Shown here piece by piece: positions 24,485 through 38,354 of a DNA stretch of 64,000 nt (within the stretch, counting starts at the first letter, position 1; every line of letters starts with the position of its first letter). The position numbers and the translations under genes were made by a program. The DNA lies in assembly GCA_028551475.1 (NCBI GenBank), contig CM052359.1:20213583-20277582 (forward strand), given 5' to 3'. Source of the stretch: Casuarina equisetifolia (lineage: Eukaryota; Streptophyta; Magnoliopsida; Fagales; Casuarinaceae). The notes beneath the pieces were generated by a model. It was not told where the DNA came from and did no database searches. It saw only the letters and a program-made list of their open reading frames with translations.

Positions 24485-26590
24485 TTGAATTATTTTTTTC
24501 TTCAAAATACCTACATACGTATTGATACTGAAGTCATGCTTTATGTCATGCTTATAATTATAGCCTCGGTACAAGCTCGGCAGCTGATAAACTGTCGTTT
24601 TATCCTATGCTCCAACCGATTGCACGGTTGTTATTTTTTATTGCCTTGGCAACCCAAAAAAGGGGATTAAATTGGTTTTACCTTAAGTTTAATGTTCTTT
24701 CATGTTTCTTAATCTATTTAACTACTTAAGAAACAAAAGGCTAGTTAATTCTATACGGAATGCACTAAGGTAGATAAAGATAATGCTGAGCAAGATTGCA
24801 AATCAAGTAGTGATTAATTATTTTTAACAAAGAGAACGGCAGCTAATATAATTAAACAACTTGCATCAATTTAAAAGGAAAAGAGGAATATAAAATTCAC
24901 AATAAATTGAGTGGTTCTGTTCAAACTTATTGATATCTACACCAATTTTCCCATAGGAAAATAATTAGATTCTCCTTTCTGCTAATCAATTCACATTTAA
25001 TTAAACAAGGATCACAGTCCCCAAACCTATAGGACAATTTCTCTCAAAAAATCTCTAGCAGTAAGGTACCTCCTGTGTCCTAAAAACATTAAGGATTACC
25101 TCCCCATGCTGTCATTTTACACTAGAAACAATCTAATTTGAACGTTACAATTTTGTAACTCAATAGATTAGAGTGAAATATTTTAGCTTACAAGATGATA
25201 AACAAGATAATCTACTGAATGCACAAGAAGAAACCTTAAACAGAAAATGGGCATATGATTTTTCATCATAATGACTACTTCATTCAAGCCCTTCTTCCTT
25301 GCATTTGAACCAGAGAACACAGACTGAATCTTATCGATGTTAACTAATTGAAAAATTCTAATTGAAGCTATCAATTGTCCTTCTTTCAGCAGCGTCAAAG
25401 TTTTGCCAATTTTGGAAAAACCCTTTCTCTACCCGAAATCCGGTAGAGGAAGGTTTTCCTTTATTTATTTCTCTCTTTGTTTTAAAAAAATCATAGTGTT
25501 AGTATCAAAATGTACCATCACGCGTCATTATGCTTCCAGCTTCTTCTTCTTCTTCTTCTTCTTCTTTCTGTTTATTTTTTGGAACTGCCATTACAGGTAG
25601 GATTTGGAAGCTTTCTATTGCAACAAACTATTCCGCTATAACAAGTGATGCTCAATTCAAAGGAAATGATCCAGAACCTTTTAGTCAGCAGGGAATGATT
25701 CTGCTTCTCCTAAGGAAATCATTTATATATTGTATTTTAAACTCTAGTTGTTGTTGTCAAAATATCATAGATATCTTAACAATTATTACCATTCAAATTA
25801 CTACTAACCTCCCAAACAAACATAATCTAGCATCATCAACAAAAAGTAAAATATTTAACTCAAGATCTAGGTTGAATTTGCCACATTAGTCAAGCACAAA
25901 ATTCTAGAGTATGCTTGTAATCGTCATTACATGTTTAATTTGACGCATTCAGTTACTTAAATCTATCATGTGCCTTTGCCTTCTATTCTTGTAGCGCGAA
26001 GTGTTATACAATCCATGCATATCAATGTGGATAGCACACAATGGAGAGATAGCATGCATCTAATATGAAATTTATTTCCCTATTCAATATGGTCTTAATA
26101 AAGGGGCGTTGCATCCATGTGGTGTCTTACCTATAATATCATCGATTGATTTTCTGTTCTTATTTGGTGATTGTCATATCTTAGACTGATATTTGCTTCT
26201 CTACTTCTGTCCTTTTGAAAATACCATGGCTTTACAAATTAGCTCCTACGAATATTGCATATTCTAAGTGTTGCAGTCTCACTCATTGCAGCAGCACCAT
26301 TAGTACATTTTCATTCTTAAAGCTTGATACCTCATTCTTCGTAACGTATGCCTGCTATTGCTAGAGTGTCGATAGATATTTCCTTCTCTAATATGTATCT
26401 ACTTGCATTTTGTCTTGGAAGGAAAAACTCTCTATTATGACATCAAAAAGTTGAAACAGAACACTCATCCGTGGATTCTGGAAAAGGAACAGAAGAAAAT
26501 ATACCACAGAGTTACGCGTATCTGCGTATAAAGTTGGGAGAGGACCTTGGCTCACAGCATATGCAATGAAGCGCCGTCACTATCTTAGAG
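24485..26590. other. Intergenic, no gene seen
   Basis: AT-rich spacer with a CTT microsatellite at about 25539-25568 that produces an artificial serine- or phenylalanine-rich frame. No supported gene. Confidence 0.5.
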
Positions 26591-26591
26591 T

Positions 26592-26704
26592 ACACGTGAA
26601 AAGAAATTTCCGCAGTCCTTCACAAAAGTACACGTGAACAGAAACTTCGGTAGTCCTTCACAAAAGTGCACGTGAACAGAAACTTCCGTAGCCCTTCACA
26701 AACT
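26592..26704. repeat. Three tandem 38-bp repeats, each with CACGTG
   Basis: Units at 26592-26629, 26630-26667 and 26668-26704 share cacgtgaa, agaaa, ttc, and cttcacaaa. Each begins with the palindrome CACGTG (G-box/E-box core), spaced 38 bases. A minus-strand open frame covers them, but its repeat-derived sequence has no family match that I know. No nearby gene start makes a promoter role obvious. Confidence 0.85.
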
Positions 26705-28685
26705 GGATATTTATGTCGTCCCAAATGTGAACTCAATCTTTGCGTATCACGGATTGTCGAAGCAACTTGAATGGTCGGGCAATGACCAAGCCTTAACCGT
26801 GTAGGCTCCCTTGAAATCGGACTTGGAAAATCAAACATGAACTCTCCAACATCTTCCAGGAATGTGTTGCCCACAGTTAATTTTAACATAGTTTTGTGAA
26901 AGCTTTGATTAACAAGCGCTCAAAAACAAAGCTGTTAATTGTTGAGTTAAAATTAGAAATAAGAGAAAAAGGATAATTTTACACAGAAGGGATAAAACAT
27001 CTTTTATAAGTTAGGCTTTTTGGAATATCCTATAAATAGGTTCTAGGAAACCTACGTGATTGTTTAGAAGAAAGATACTGATTTATCAGCTTCCAGAGAG
27101 AACCCATGAGTGTAGGCGCTTCAGAGAGAGAAGTTATAAAATTATGAAATTGGAAAAGAATTAGTTGCTACTCCATAGACATGAGAAAATTTATTCCAAA
27201 TACACTTAAATTCTTAAGTTTTTTTTTTTTTTTAATAAAAAAATTATTACGTGTATTTACTGCGCTTCTAATCTTTCATGAACTTTTCTGGTTTAAGATG
27301 ATAGTCGGTCCTTGGGGTAACAAGATAGCCGACAAGCTGAGTGAACTTTCTTGAGGAGCAGCTAGTTCTCTTTTGCAAGTCTGTCTTCGTATCCATGAAT
27401 AGCATCTGCAGTTTTTTGGTGTCAAAGATGGAGAATCTAAACAAATTCCTCCCCCTTGTTCGAACAAGCCATCGGTAAATAACCAGATCAATCAGAACAA
27501 AAGTCTAAATTATGGGTGTGATAACCGGTTGCCAATTTGATTTGGTGTCTTTTTGTTTCACACTAGCTAGTTAGCTAGTCATTATCGAGCCAAGCATTTT
27601 CAAGGACTGACCTCTCTATATTTCCCGCGTGGTCAAGCATCCTAAACTAGGCGTATTTTGTTATGTAACGACCTTCTAATTGAAAAGTATATTATAAACG
27701 TTTAAAGTACGAAGATTTAAAGTATAACCAGAGTACCGAGTCAGAACGGGACTTCAATATTCTTTTCACACTTCTTTTGAATATTCTATCAAAGAATGCT
27801 TGCATCTGACAACTCAGTTGGTCAACTATTACCTGTCTATATGCTCTATCTGTGGCAACTTTGTATAGGACTACTAAAAATATAGGAATATAGTATCCGC
27901 AAAAACTATTGGCATGAATTAATCACAGAAACGTGATTTTCCAAATGGAACTTCATTTTTTGTTCTGGAAGTGAAGCCATTTCATTGCTGTTGAACCCCT
28001 CATAGGCTCTACCACCTTAATAATCTAAAAATCTTTCATGATTTCAATGATCGGAGTACCTATCACAAACTTGATATCCGACGCCCCTGATTTCTTACAT
28101 CTTCTGTAAAGATATATGATCTTTCCATGAAAAGAATTGTTTCAAAGGGAACTTCAAAGGTGCGCTGCAAGAGATTTCCACTGTGGTTCATTCTTCTAGT
28201 CAGACATGAACTTTGACCAAAAAAAAAAAAAAAACGAAAAAGAAAAAAAGATATCTGGTTTGAATTTATCGCATTAATCCAGCGCAAATTTATAACATCT
28301 TAAATCTTTAGTGACCTTTTGTTCTTTATTCTTGTAGAACGAAATTGTATACATTTAAGCAGCTTGATTAACGGTGGAGGCACGTAGCTGTAGATTTCAC
28401 ATAGACTCTAAGTAACCGGCTGGTTAATTTGAACCTAGCCATTATAGCGGAACGCAGCCATGTACGGATTCTCTTTATAGAGTATATGGCCCTTAAGTTA
28501 CAGTTTATACCCCATGATTACAATCAATCTTCAGTTCTTAGATTATAATCCTTAGTTAATTATAATGCACATTTGATATACTCTCTGTTTGCTACTGAAG
28601 GTAGTCAAGACAGGCATCGAAGTGTATGGACCGAAGAGTTAATTTAGAAGAGACAAAAAAGAAAGAAAAAAAAAAAAAAGGGAAG
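26705..28685. other. Intergenic, no gene seen
   Basis: Poly-T and poly-A runs near 27220, 28218 and 28660. Short frames only; none resembles a known protein. Confidence 0.5.
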
Positions 28686-28689
28686 ATAG

Positions 28690-29470
28690 AAGAGATCTAA
28701 TCAATATCACATCTGTACAGAAGGTCATTTCACAGTCCAGAAAATAGCCAGTTGAAGCTCCGAATGCCTTACTGAATGACTGATAGGATAATCAACTTGT
28801 TCTGTGTTGGTAACGAGGATTCAATCTCTTCTGCACATCCATCCTTATGATCATTAATAACCTCATTATGGCTCTCACCACCAATCTTTTCGATCTCAAC
28901 CATGCAGCTATAATGCCACCGAGACATGTTGATTGATATATTATAGCGACACTATTATGCTCATTATCATCATCACCTTCGTTATCTTCTTCTACATGGT
29001 AGCCCCGGAAGAGATGGGTAACGGGATAGACATACCTGTCGTCCCTTCCGATCCTTGCTTCTTTCTCCTTTTCTTCTACTAGTAAATGGGGTGGAGTCTG
29101 CATCAGGTCCTGCTCCCATTCTTCAGCATCCGCAGCAAATTCAAGATAATCTGCTCCCGCCATTGCTAAATCTTCTAATGAAACAGACATGATTTAGCAA
29201 ACTGTAACTACACCATTTCTCTCAATTTATTGGCTTTTTTATAGATTCTTTGCAAGCTACTTCAGTTGTTTTATAACAAGGTTCCTCAACACATGACCTT
29301 TACATATGTATCAAATAAAAAGGAAAGAGAATCATTTTTAATTTCTACAATCACGGGATAGCATTACAATCAAAATTGAAGTTTCTATTCAACTGTAAAT
29401 ACAGACACAAATAGAATCGTACGGGATTAAATCATGAAAAAGGCATTATCTTCGTGACATCCTTTGAATC
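28690..29470 (-). repeat. Small-protein locus, duplicated segment B
   Basis: Partner of the segment at 23455-24480. Coding sequence and both flanks match with substitutions and small indels. The similarity of the flanks shows a genomic duplication rather than a retrocopy. Confidence 0.75.
28792..29190 (-). CDS. Small acidic protein of unknown function, copy B
   Basis: Paralogue (132 residues) of the protein at 23842-24210: MSVSLEDLAMAGADYLEFAA, EEWEQDLMQ, PPHLLVEE, FRG, an acidic run (EDNEGDDDNE), then an insertion relative to copy A that keeps the frame, and a basic tail with RLVVRAIMRLLM. The two start codons align and both frames stay open, so both may be functional. No domain is recognised; the acidic head with a basic aliphatic tail gives no firm clue to function. 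Confidence 0.6.
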   Translation of the reverse strand: MSVSLEDLAMAGADYLEFAADAEEWEQDLMQTPPHLLVEEKEKEARIGRDDRYVYPVTHLFRGYHVEEDNEGDDDNEHNSVAIIYQSTCLGGIIAAWLRSKRLVVRAIMRLLMIIRMDVQKRLNPRYQHRTS

Positions 29471-29474
29471 CTTT

Positions 29475-29887
29475 CGTTCTTAAAAGTAAAATGCATAGGC
29501 GATACTGAGGTCATGCTTGTACGACTATTGTTGGTGATTATCACAGCCATGATGTAAGCTTTGTTTGTTGATAAACTACTTCTGTATTCTCCGCTCCAAC
29601 ATTTTTTTTTCCTTTAAAGGATCTGACTATAGTGTACTAAAGAAGATGATGACTACCTTAACATCTAGAAGTTATGATGAAGAACATAGAATAAAGAGGA
29701 CAAAGCTTACAAATAGTAGAAACAAAGGCGATGAGAGAAGTTTGAAGACAGCTATTTACTTAACATCTAAAGAATACTTACATCAATTAAATACAACGGG
29801 TAGTGTTATATTCCAAATCATAGTCTTACCTATATCGTCATGAAATGATAGAACCCCATTTATTGTCCCCCAAAACTGGTAACACAA
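29475..29887. other. Short spacer, no gene seen
   Basis: A 92-codon plus-strand frame at 29565-29843 has lysine- and serine-rich random-looking composition and no family match. Confidence 0.4.
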
Positions 29888-30823
29888 AAGAATAAAAAAA
29901 GAAAATTTACAATTTTTTGATATACTTTACCGCTGTTCATCTTTTTTCCCTCAAATTCTGATCTTGGTTGTTAGTTAGATTCATATTTTCATTAATTTTT
30001 TTTGTTATTAATCAATTTATAAAAAAGAAAAATGAAAGTATTTTTAACAATCCATGAAACTCTCCTACTAAAGTGCATATCCATGTAGATATCTAATCTA
30101 TTCTCAAGTATATGTTACAATACATCTATTCTAATCTAAAGAAAATAGAAAGGATTTGAATGAAATTATAAGAATATGTTACTTCGATTCTAAAAAGAAT
30201 AAAAAAAGAAAATTTACAATCTTTTGATATATTTTACCACTGTTCATCTTTTTTTCCTCACGAATTTTGATCTTGCTTGTTACTTAGATTCATATTTTCA
30301 TTAAATTTTTTTTGTTATTAATCAATTTATAAAAAAGAAAAATGAAAGTATTTTTAACAATCCATGAAACTCTCCTACTAAAGTGCATATCCATGTAGAT
30401 ATCTAATCTATTCTCAAGTATATGTTACAATACATCTATTCTAATCTAAAAAAAATTTAAAGGATTTGAATGAAATTATAATAATATGTTACTTTGATTC
30501 TAAAAAGAATATCTATTCTCAAAAGAATAAAAAAATAAAATTTACAACCTTTTGATATATTTTACCACTGTTCATATTTTTTTCCTCACGAATTCTGATC
30601 TTGCTTATTACTTAGATTCATATTTTCATTAAATTTTTTTTTGTTATTAATCAATTTATAAAAAAGAAAAATGAAAGTATTTTTAACAATCCATGAAACT
30701 ATCCTACTAAAGTGCATATCCATGTAGATATCTAATCTATTCTCAAGTATATGTTACAATACATCTATTCTAATTTAAAGAAAATAGAAAGGATTTGAAT
30801 GAAATTATAAGAATATGTATGAG
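29888..30823. repeat. Three tandem copies of a 307-328 bp AT-rich unit
   Basis: The marker aaaatttac recurs at about 29901, 30208 and 30536, giving periods of 307 and 328. Each unit carries the same order of blocks, including aatgaaagtatttttaacaa, gtgcatatccatgtagatat and ggatttgaatgaaattata. The longer second period comes from about 20 extra bases near the junction. The third copy stops within the unit and abuts gypsy-type sequence at about 30825. Confidence 0.92.
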
Positions 30824-32770
30824 GTACACTTTGCCCCAAGGCCTTAACTGTCTCTGATTTGGGCCACTTAAGCACAGTGGTTACTTTATCCTAATCCATA
30901 GCTACCCCCTAGTCATTAATGATGTGCCCCAAGAATTTAACCTCCTAATAACCAAAATCACACTTGACCTTTCATACTTACAGACGACAAGGCTTAAATT
31001 TGACAACACACCATATGCATTACCTAAATAGTTCTTTCAATTCTGACTATAGATAAACATCTCATTGAAAAACACTAACATAAATTTTGTAATGAATTCA
31101 TTGAATACCACATCATAAGCAACTAGAATGTGGAAGGGCATTTATTAAGTCGAAAGACATAACCAAAATCTCATAGTGCTCATGATGAGTAGGAAAGGCA
31201 TTTTTTTGCAATATATTACCTAAATGCATCCTAACTTGGTAGTAGTCCAATCATAAGTCAAGTTTGGTGAAGCACTTAGACTCGTGAAATTCATCAAGTA
31301 GTTCATCAATTGTTGAGATTAAAAATTTGTCTTCTAATAGTTTATCAATGTAATACTTAGTACTCGATGCAAAGCATCCATGAACCATCATGTTTTCAAA
31401 CCAAAAGCACCCGAGTTGAACATGCTATTACTAGGCCTTATGACATTGAATACAACTAACTCATCGACTAATTTTTCTATTTTCATCTTCTAGATATGTG
31501 GATACTAGTAATGGCAACAAAGACTAGTTACCCCCTTCCTTGATAACCATTCACTGGTCGTGGTATTAGGGTGGTGGTAGTTCTTGTGGCTCTTAGAAAA
31601 CATACTTATAATTCTAAAACATCACCCTTAAACTCTCTTCTTCCTCAATCAACAATGTTTCTTCCATGGATACTTCTATGACTTCCTAATCTAAGAAAAA
31701 GTAACCTAAAACAATACTCCTTGTTTCTCTTACTCATGTCCTTGCTAACCCACTACTTGTTTTTTAGGAAGAGTTCTAGTATTTTAGAGCACCACCTTTT
31801 TTCCATCAACCTTGAACTCTATACGTAATTGCAAAAAGTCCCATAAAATGGGCTAGAAGGTGCCCAAACTGTTGAGCACCAAGGAGAACCATTGTCCCCT
31901 CCGATGGAAGCAAATAGACATAAACTCTAAGTTGACTCCTTGTAGCAAGAATATTACCCCTCTACACTATCCTTCACTAATGATAATCTCCTTGTTATAA
32001 AAAGGATTTGATTTCAATTAAATATATAGAAAATATGACCATATGAATTAAACATATAAGTGAATATTTTGTTCATATATTCTCAAGCTAAAAATATTCT
32101 AATACTTGCTTCTCTATTGTAGTGTAAAATTTTGTTATAATAAGAAGCATGCTATGACCACACTTATTGTGGAAACGTGGTTCTTGACGCAACAATTATT
32201 GCACGTGATGACCATGCTCGTGTTTAAGAAATTTCTGCATTACATTATGTTGTTTTGCAAGTTACATGAAGCTTCTAACATAAGTTGAGTCATTTTGCAA
32301 AGTCACATAAGCACAATCATTTTGCAAAGACACGTAAGCTTTTTATGATGGAGTTTTGGAAAGTCATGCAAAGCTAATTGTGTTTCATAGAAACAATCTC
32401 CAAAAAAGAAAAAAAGTGATGCTTTCCTTATGTCCATGCGTAGCTTTTGTTTATGTGTGCAAAAACATAAGTTGTCTAGAAAAATTGGATGAAATAGCAC
32501 TGGCCATGTCATACAAGGTTTTAAGCATGATTAAAAGATCTAACCATTTACATTAAGCCCTTGGCTAAAAAATTTGTGTATTGCTAGAATCTATAAGGAA
32601 ACATCCTCTAGATTTGTGGGTGATTAGGTTTCCTTCTACCATTATAATTTGAGGGGATTTTGTGCCATAAATGGTGTCAACAAATTTGGTGTCTCTTATA
32701 CCTCTCCCATTTTTGTGACATCTTCTTTATCCTTTGTTTCATCTCCTTCGATGTCCTTTGACCATAGTCT

Positions 32771-33172
32771 TATTGGATTTTTGGTATCTCTTTATAATAG
32801 GGAGAAATGCACAACCTAACAAAACCAAGTGGTTCTATATTTTCTTACGTTGAAATAACAACTAAAACATCAACATAAATAACTTTAACAATAACTCAAA
32901 GGCTCACAAACATAGCAACTTAATGGCTCACAAACACAGAAGCTCAAAGGCTCATAGACTCGACAGCTCCAAGGTAAAACAAAATCCTTATGGAGTAACT
33001 CTTGTACACATAAAGCAACAACTTAAAATAATGACTCATTCCACACTTCGAAACATCTTACTATCTTACTTATACAGAACCTACCACCATTACCTATAGA
33101 TGCTTACCCATGAAAGATAGTTTTTTTTTTCTACATATAATCCTCCATGTTTTGGCCCATTCAACTCTAACA
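32771..33172 (-). repeat. 3' LTR of the old copia element
   Basis: About 400 bases matching 38355-38709 with many substitutions and small indels. Shared blocks include atagggagaaatgca, tggttctatattttctta and ggctcatagactcgaca. It ends CTCTAACA in window orientation. Confidence 0.82.
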
Positions 33173-35639
33173 ATCACCACTCTTAACATCTAACCACTCT
33201 TTCACATTTTGATCCATTTAGCTTAACCATTCTTCCACGTTTTGCTCCATTTAGCTCTAATAGTCACCACTCTTCATGTCTACAATCACCATTCTTCCTT
33301 GATGGGATTTGTCATCATTTCGATGAGTTCCTTCAACTACTCATGTTATGCAAGCAACATATTTTTTGTAAACAAATCAACCACCTAATCATTGCTAGGA
33401 TAGAATTTGAGTATAACCTCCTTAGATTCCACAAGCTCCCTTACAAAATGGACTTTGATCGCCAAATGCTTTGTCCTAGAATGATGACTTGGATTCTTCA
33501 TCATAGATATTGTTGATTTGTTATCACTAAAAGCCATAATTGCTTGCTTTTGTTCAAAACCTATCTCCATTAGTAATCTTTTTAACCATACAAATTGTTG
33601 TTGCTGAAGTTACAACATACTCAGCTTAGGTAGTAGATAGAGACATTGCATTTTTCTTTTTTGACAACTAGTAAAGTGCTATCAAACCCAAGCTAAATAC
33701 ATATCCTAGTGGTACTTCATGAATCTTTAACATTCCTATCCCAGTCACTGTTGCTAAATCCTACTAACCTAAAATCATTTGTTCGTGTATACAATAAGTT
33801 GTTATTCAACATTCCTTTCAAATACCTAAGTAACCTTTTAAGTTTGCTGCAATGTAGTTTTGTTGGTTTCTGCATAGCGCGAGACATGAGTGAGACTAGA
33901 AAGAGAATATCTAGTTAAGTAGCTGTTAAGTACTACAAACTTCCAATCAAACTTTAACATGCAATTCCATATGCTTCTTCAAATTCATCTTCCAAAGTTA
34001 TCTTATCTCCTGGCATCGAAGGTGTAGAAATCAACTTGCATTCTACCATGTTATGCTTAGTCAACAATGATTTTACAAACTTCGTTTGAAGCACAAAGAT
34101 TTCACCATTTTTCCACACCACTTCTAAGCCAAGAAAATATTACATTGAACCTCTATCATTCATCTTGAAAGAACTCACCATTTTTGCTTTAAACTTCTTC
34201 ATTTTTTCTTTATTATTTCCAATATATGTTAGATCATCCACGTAAATGAAGACCAATATAACAGAGTCTTCTTCACAAGATACAAAAAGTGTAGGCTCAC
34301 TAGGACTTCGAGTGAAATCAAGCTTGAGAAAATGCTTGTTGATTCTTCCAAACCAAGCATGAGGTGCTTGTTGAAGACCATATAAAGCTTTTCTTAGCTT
34401 CAAAACTTTTTCTTCAGAACCTCTTTCTTTATACCCTTTAAGTTGCTCCACACATACTTCTTCATCAAGCTTGCCATTTAGGAATGTTGCTTTCACATCT
34501 AGCTGCATAATTTTCCATTGGAATTGAGTTACTATAGCAAGAATCAATCATATTGTCTCCATTTGAGCCATCGAGGAGAAAGTTTTAGTAAAATCCATTC
34601 TAGGAATTTGAGAATGACCTTTTACCATGGGCCTTGCTTTGTGTCCCACGTCTCCTCCTTTTGCCTTTGTTTTTAGTTTATACACTCATTTCAGCCTAAA
34701 TACTTTCTTTCCTTCAGGGAAATCAACTAAGGACCACATCTTATTGTGCTTTATAGTCTATATTTCCTTGTCCATCACCTTTTTCTACTTGGATTCACCA
34801 ACTACCTCCTCAAATGAGATTGGCTCCAATACTACCAAGTTGCAACTTTCACAAATCTCTTCAAGACATCTTATTCTTATGGGAGACATATTAGAAAGTT
34901 CTCTTTTTGTTTTTGCTTCATGTGAATGTGGAACATCTTCTAGAGGCAAGACATCATGACTGTTAGACATGGGAGTTATTAGTTCAAAGGACCTGCCACC
35001 TGTTTCTTCATGTTGGATGTGTTAATCACCTATATCTTCACTAGATACAAGTAAGTGGCCCTCTTTCCCCGACAAGCATAGCATGAGAATGTTATTTTGT
35101 TCTCTTTGGCTTTTGCTCCAATTCCATAAGGCATTCTCATCTATTATCACATCCTTGCTTATGACAAGCTTATTCTGGAGAGATCATACACATGATGGGT
35201 TTTAGATATGAAACTATAGCCAAGTAAAATACCTAGTTTAGCCCATTTCTTAAGCTTGTGTTAGTGTTGTTCTAGAAGATGCATGAAACATAAATAGCCA
35301 AATACTTTAAAGTGTTCAACAAATGGCTTCCTCCCACTCCATGCTTCAAATGGATTGACTTCATCTAGGTATTTTTTTCCTCGAGCATGCTTCTAGCCAT
35401 CCCAAGAATAGTCCTATTTTTTTGTTCCACCATACCATTTTGCGATGGGGAATAATTAGTGGTGAGTTGGTGTTTAATACTATTATTTGTGCAAAATTTT
35501 TTAAACTTTCCTAAAACATAATCCCCACCTTTGTCAAAATGCAGCACTTTAAGACTTTGGTTGCTTTCCTTTTTTGCTTGTACCTTGAATCTTATGAATG
35601 CTTGAAGGATGTCTTAACTTTTCCTTAACAAAATTCACC

Positions 35640-36560
35640 TAGCAATAATGTGAAGCTATTAGGCCCAAAGTCACCTAAAAATGGGGGGTTGAATTAGGTG
35701 TGTTTGATTTTTCTTTCAATTTTTTATGAATAAATAAATATGCAGTAGAAACAATCAAATCAAACAACATAACTTTTAAAGTGAATTAGGCTACTCAATT
35801 GGCCCTACTTCACCTCTTTTAGTAAATCACTAGATGATGCTTTTTATTATCACAATTAAAAATATAGGGTAATCTTAGGATTACAATTTGACCTTAAACA
35901 ATCTAGTATTTCAAATGCAATTCCAACAATTTACTTCAAGAATTAAATAGTATATGATGAAACACAAGATTAAAGTAAATGGCTAAAAATGCCTAATTAC
36001 TTATGGTTAATACAAGTAGCAATATAGTATATTCTAAAGAGCACTACTATTTGTAAAATAAATGAAAACTTATAATAAAATGTAGACCTCTTGATTCAAT
36101 TACAAGAAACCTTTAGATTTCTTGTTTGATTGGATGATCTTCTTTCGGATTGGCTTCTCTTCATATAGAACTCTAGCATTTTAACAATAACCTTTTGCCA
36201 TTAATATTGTTACTATTTGCTCATGAATCGTAGTAGAAATTTCTTTGAGAATCAAGGCACTAATCAGGGAAGATTTTAGGGATTTGATTTTGCGATTATG
36301 CTCGAGTCCTTCCTTTTTTTGTTATCCCCTTAAGTAGTATAATGCCGTTTTGGATTCTTTGGAGGCACAAGTTGCAAGGGTTAAGTTGGGTTTCCTCTTC
36401 TTGGACTTGGATCTCAATCTTGGCTGGGTCCTATAAGGTTTTGTTTAATTAGATAAGCATTTGGGCTTATCTTGGGCTTTGTTATGCTGGGTCTAGACTT
36501 TCAAGCCTAAGCATTTATCTTTTTTCTCCATGTTAATGTGGCCCGACCATAAGAATTTTT
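35640..36560. mobile_element. Insert of about 0.9 kb inside the old copia element
   Basis: Copia integrase sequence is present on both sides, but about 0.9 kb of unrelated AT-rich sequence separates parts that are normally about 0.1 kb apart. The insert includes a stretch near aaaatggggggttgaatt, which I recall as common at the ends of some plant LTR elements. It has no coding content I recognise. Its exact ends and class are uncertain. Confidence 0.5.
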
Positions 36561-38354
36561 ACAATAAGCTTTTGTCTAAAAATAATTTAAATAAAATACA
36601 AATACAATTTCTATTTATATAATCAAAAATATTATATTTATCAAAAGCATCATCAATAAAGAAGACAAAGTACCTATTCCCTTTCTTAGTATGAACTTTC
36701 ATTGGTCCATAAAGGTTGGAATGAACCAATTTGAGTAAATTTTTTTTTTCTTTTCCTTTCACCAGAAATGGTTGTCATGTACTTTTGCCAAATTGACATC
36801 CCTCACATATATTTTGTAGAGTCTTAACTTGTGGAAGACCAAGTACCATATCTCTATTACGCAATTCTTCAAGATATTTAAAGTTAAGATGACCATACCT
36901 TTGGTGTCATAACGAGCTGTTATCTTATGATGTAATAAGGATGGCCGCCATAGCACATTGAAACTTCAAAGGAAAGTTTCTTGTCTTCTACATGTTGACA
37001 TTTGCAACCTCCATGTCCTTTTCATCAAGTATATAACATACTTTTTCTTTGAATAGCAAGGTATAGCCATTCTCCATCATTTTCCCAACACTAAGTAAAT
37101 TACATCTAAGTGTTGGCACCCATAAGTCTTCTTGTATTGCTTTGGCACCATTTGTAGTTTCCACAAAAACTTCACCTTTTTCAATTATTTCTACAAACTA
37201 GTCATCACCTAGTTTCACATGAGATCTAAAACTCCTATCCAACTAATTGAAAATGCCTTCATGAAAAGTCATATGGTTGGTACACCCACTGTCTATATAC
37301 CATAAGTTTGGATCGACACAAGTAACGGACAAACTAATGAAAAATAATGTTTTTTCTTTATGTTTTTCATCTTGTTCTGCTACATTCACTTGTTGATATG
37401 CTCTTAACTTGTAATTTCTCTTTAGATGTTTGAATTTTTGATAGTTCTTGCACTAAACCTTCCTCTTTTGCCAACAAAAATTTTCAAGATGGTTAGTTTT
37501 TTTACAAATTCTACATGGTGGATATCTCCGCTTTGCAAAATCTTGTTCATCACTCCTAACAATTTCTTCATTACCTTTGTTTATTCCTACAAAAGCTTTA
37601 CTTTTGAATACCAACTCTAAAGGCTCTTTTCCTCTCCCTTTATCAAATCTCTCTTCAAATGCTTTTAATGTCCCCACAAGTTCAAAAACTCACATAATAA
37701 CAAAGTCTTTTTTTTCTATTTTATAATGGTCATAGTGGCATCAAACTTCTTAGTAAGACTAATTAGAAGTTTTCCACCACACATGGGTCTAGCCATGTTT
37801 CTCCTAAGCTACAAATCTAACTCATTATAGCATTGACTTTTCATCTTCATGCATTCATAGTAATTCAAAATCATGTTTAAGAGATTAAAACCTCAAAGCT
37901 CATACCTTTGGAGTTCTAAGATACTCATTCTTGAGCATAGTCCACAACTTTTGGGGAGTTTTTGCAAAAGAAATATTGGGAACAATAGGCTCAATTATCG
38001 ACATTTGCAACACAAGAAGGGTTTTCATTTCCTTGTTAATATTCTTCCAATACTTCTCTTTCTTTGATGAAGTAAGAGTCTCCACATTGTTTACTTTTGG
38101 AATGCCATGCTCCATTATCTCCCACATTCCTTGACATTTCAGAAATGTTGTTATGTGAAGACTCCAGGATTGATAGTTGGTCCTGCCAAAGATGGGCAAT
38201 GAAAGTTGAAAGTTAGGAATAAGTGGAGCTGCTTGTGCATTAGGACTAGTAGCAGTAAAACCTTTAGTTGGTGTAAATGCCATTTTTAGGAAGGTTCTAT
38301 ATGCAAAGAAAACTTGCAGTGACTATCAAGAACTTATGAAGGCTCTGATACCAT

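Noticed and set aside
25530-25889. 119-codon frame starting with a serine run
   Set aside because: The start is a CTT microsatellite and the rest is low-complexity sequence.
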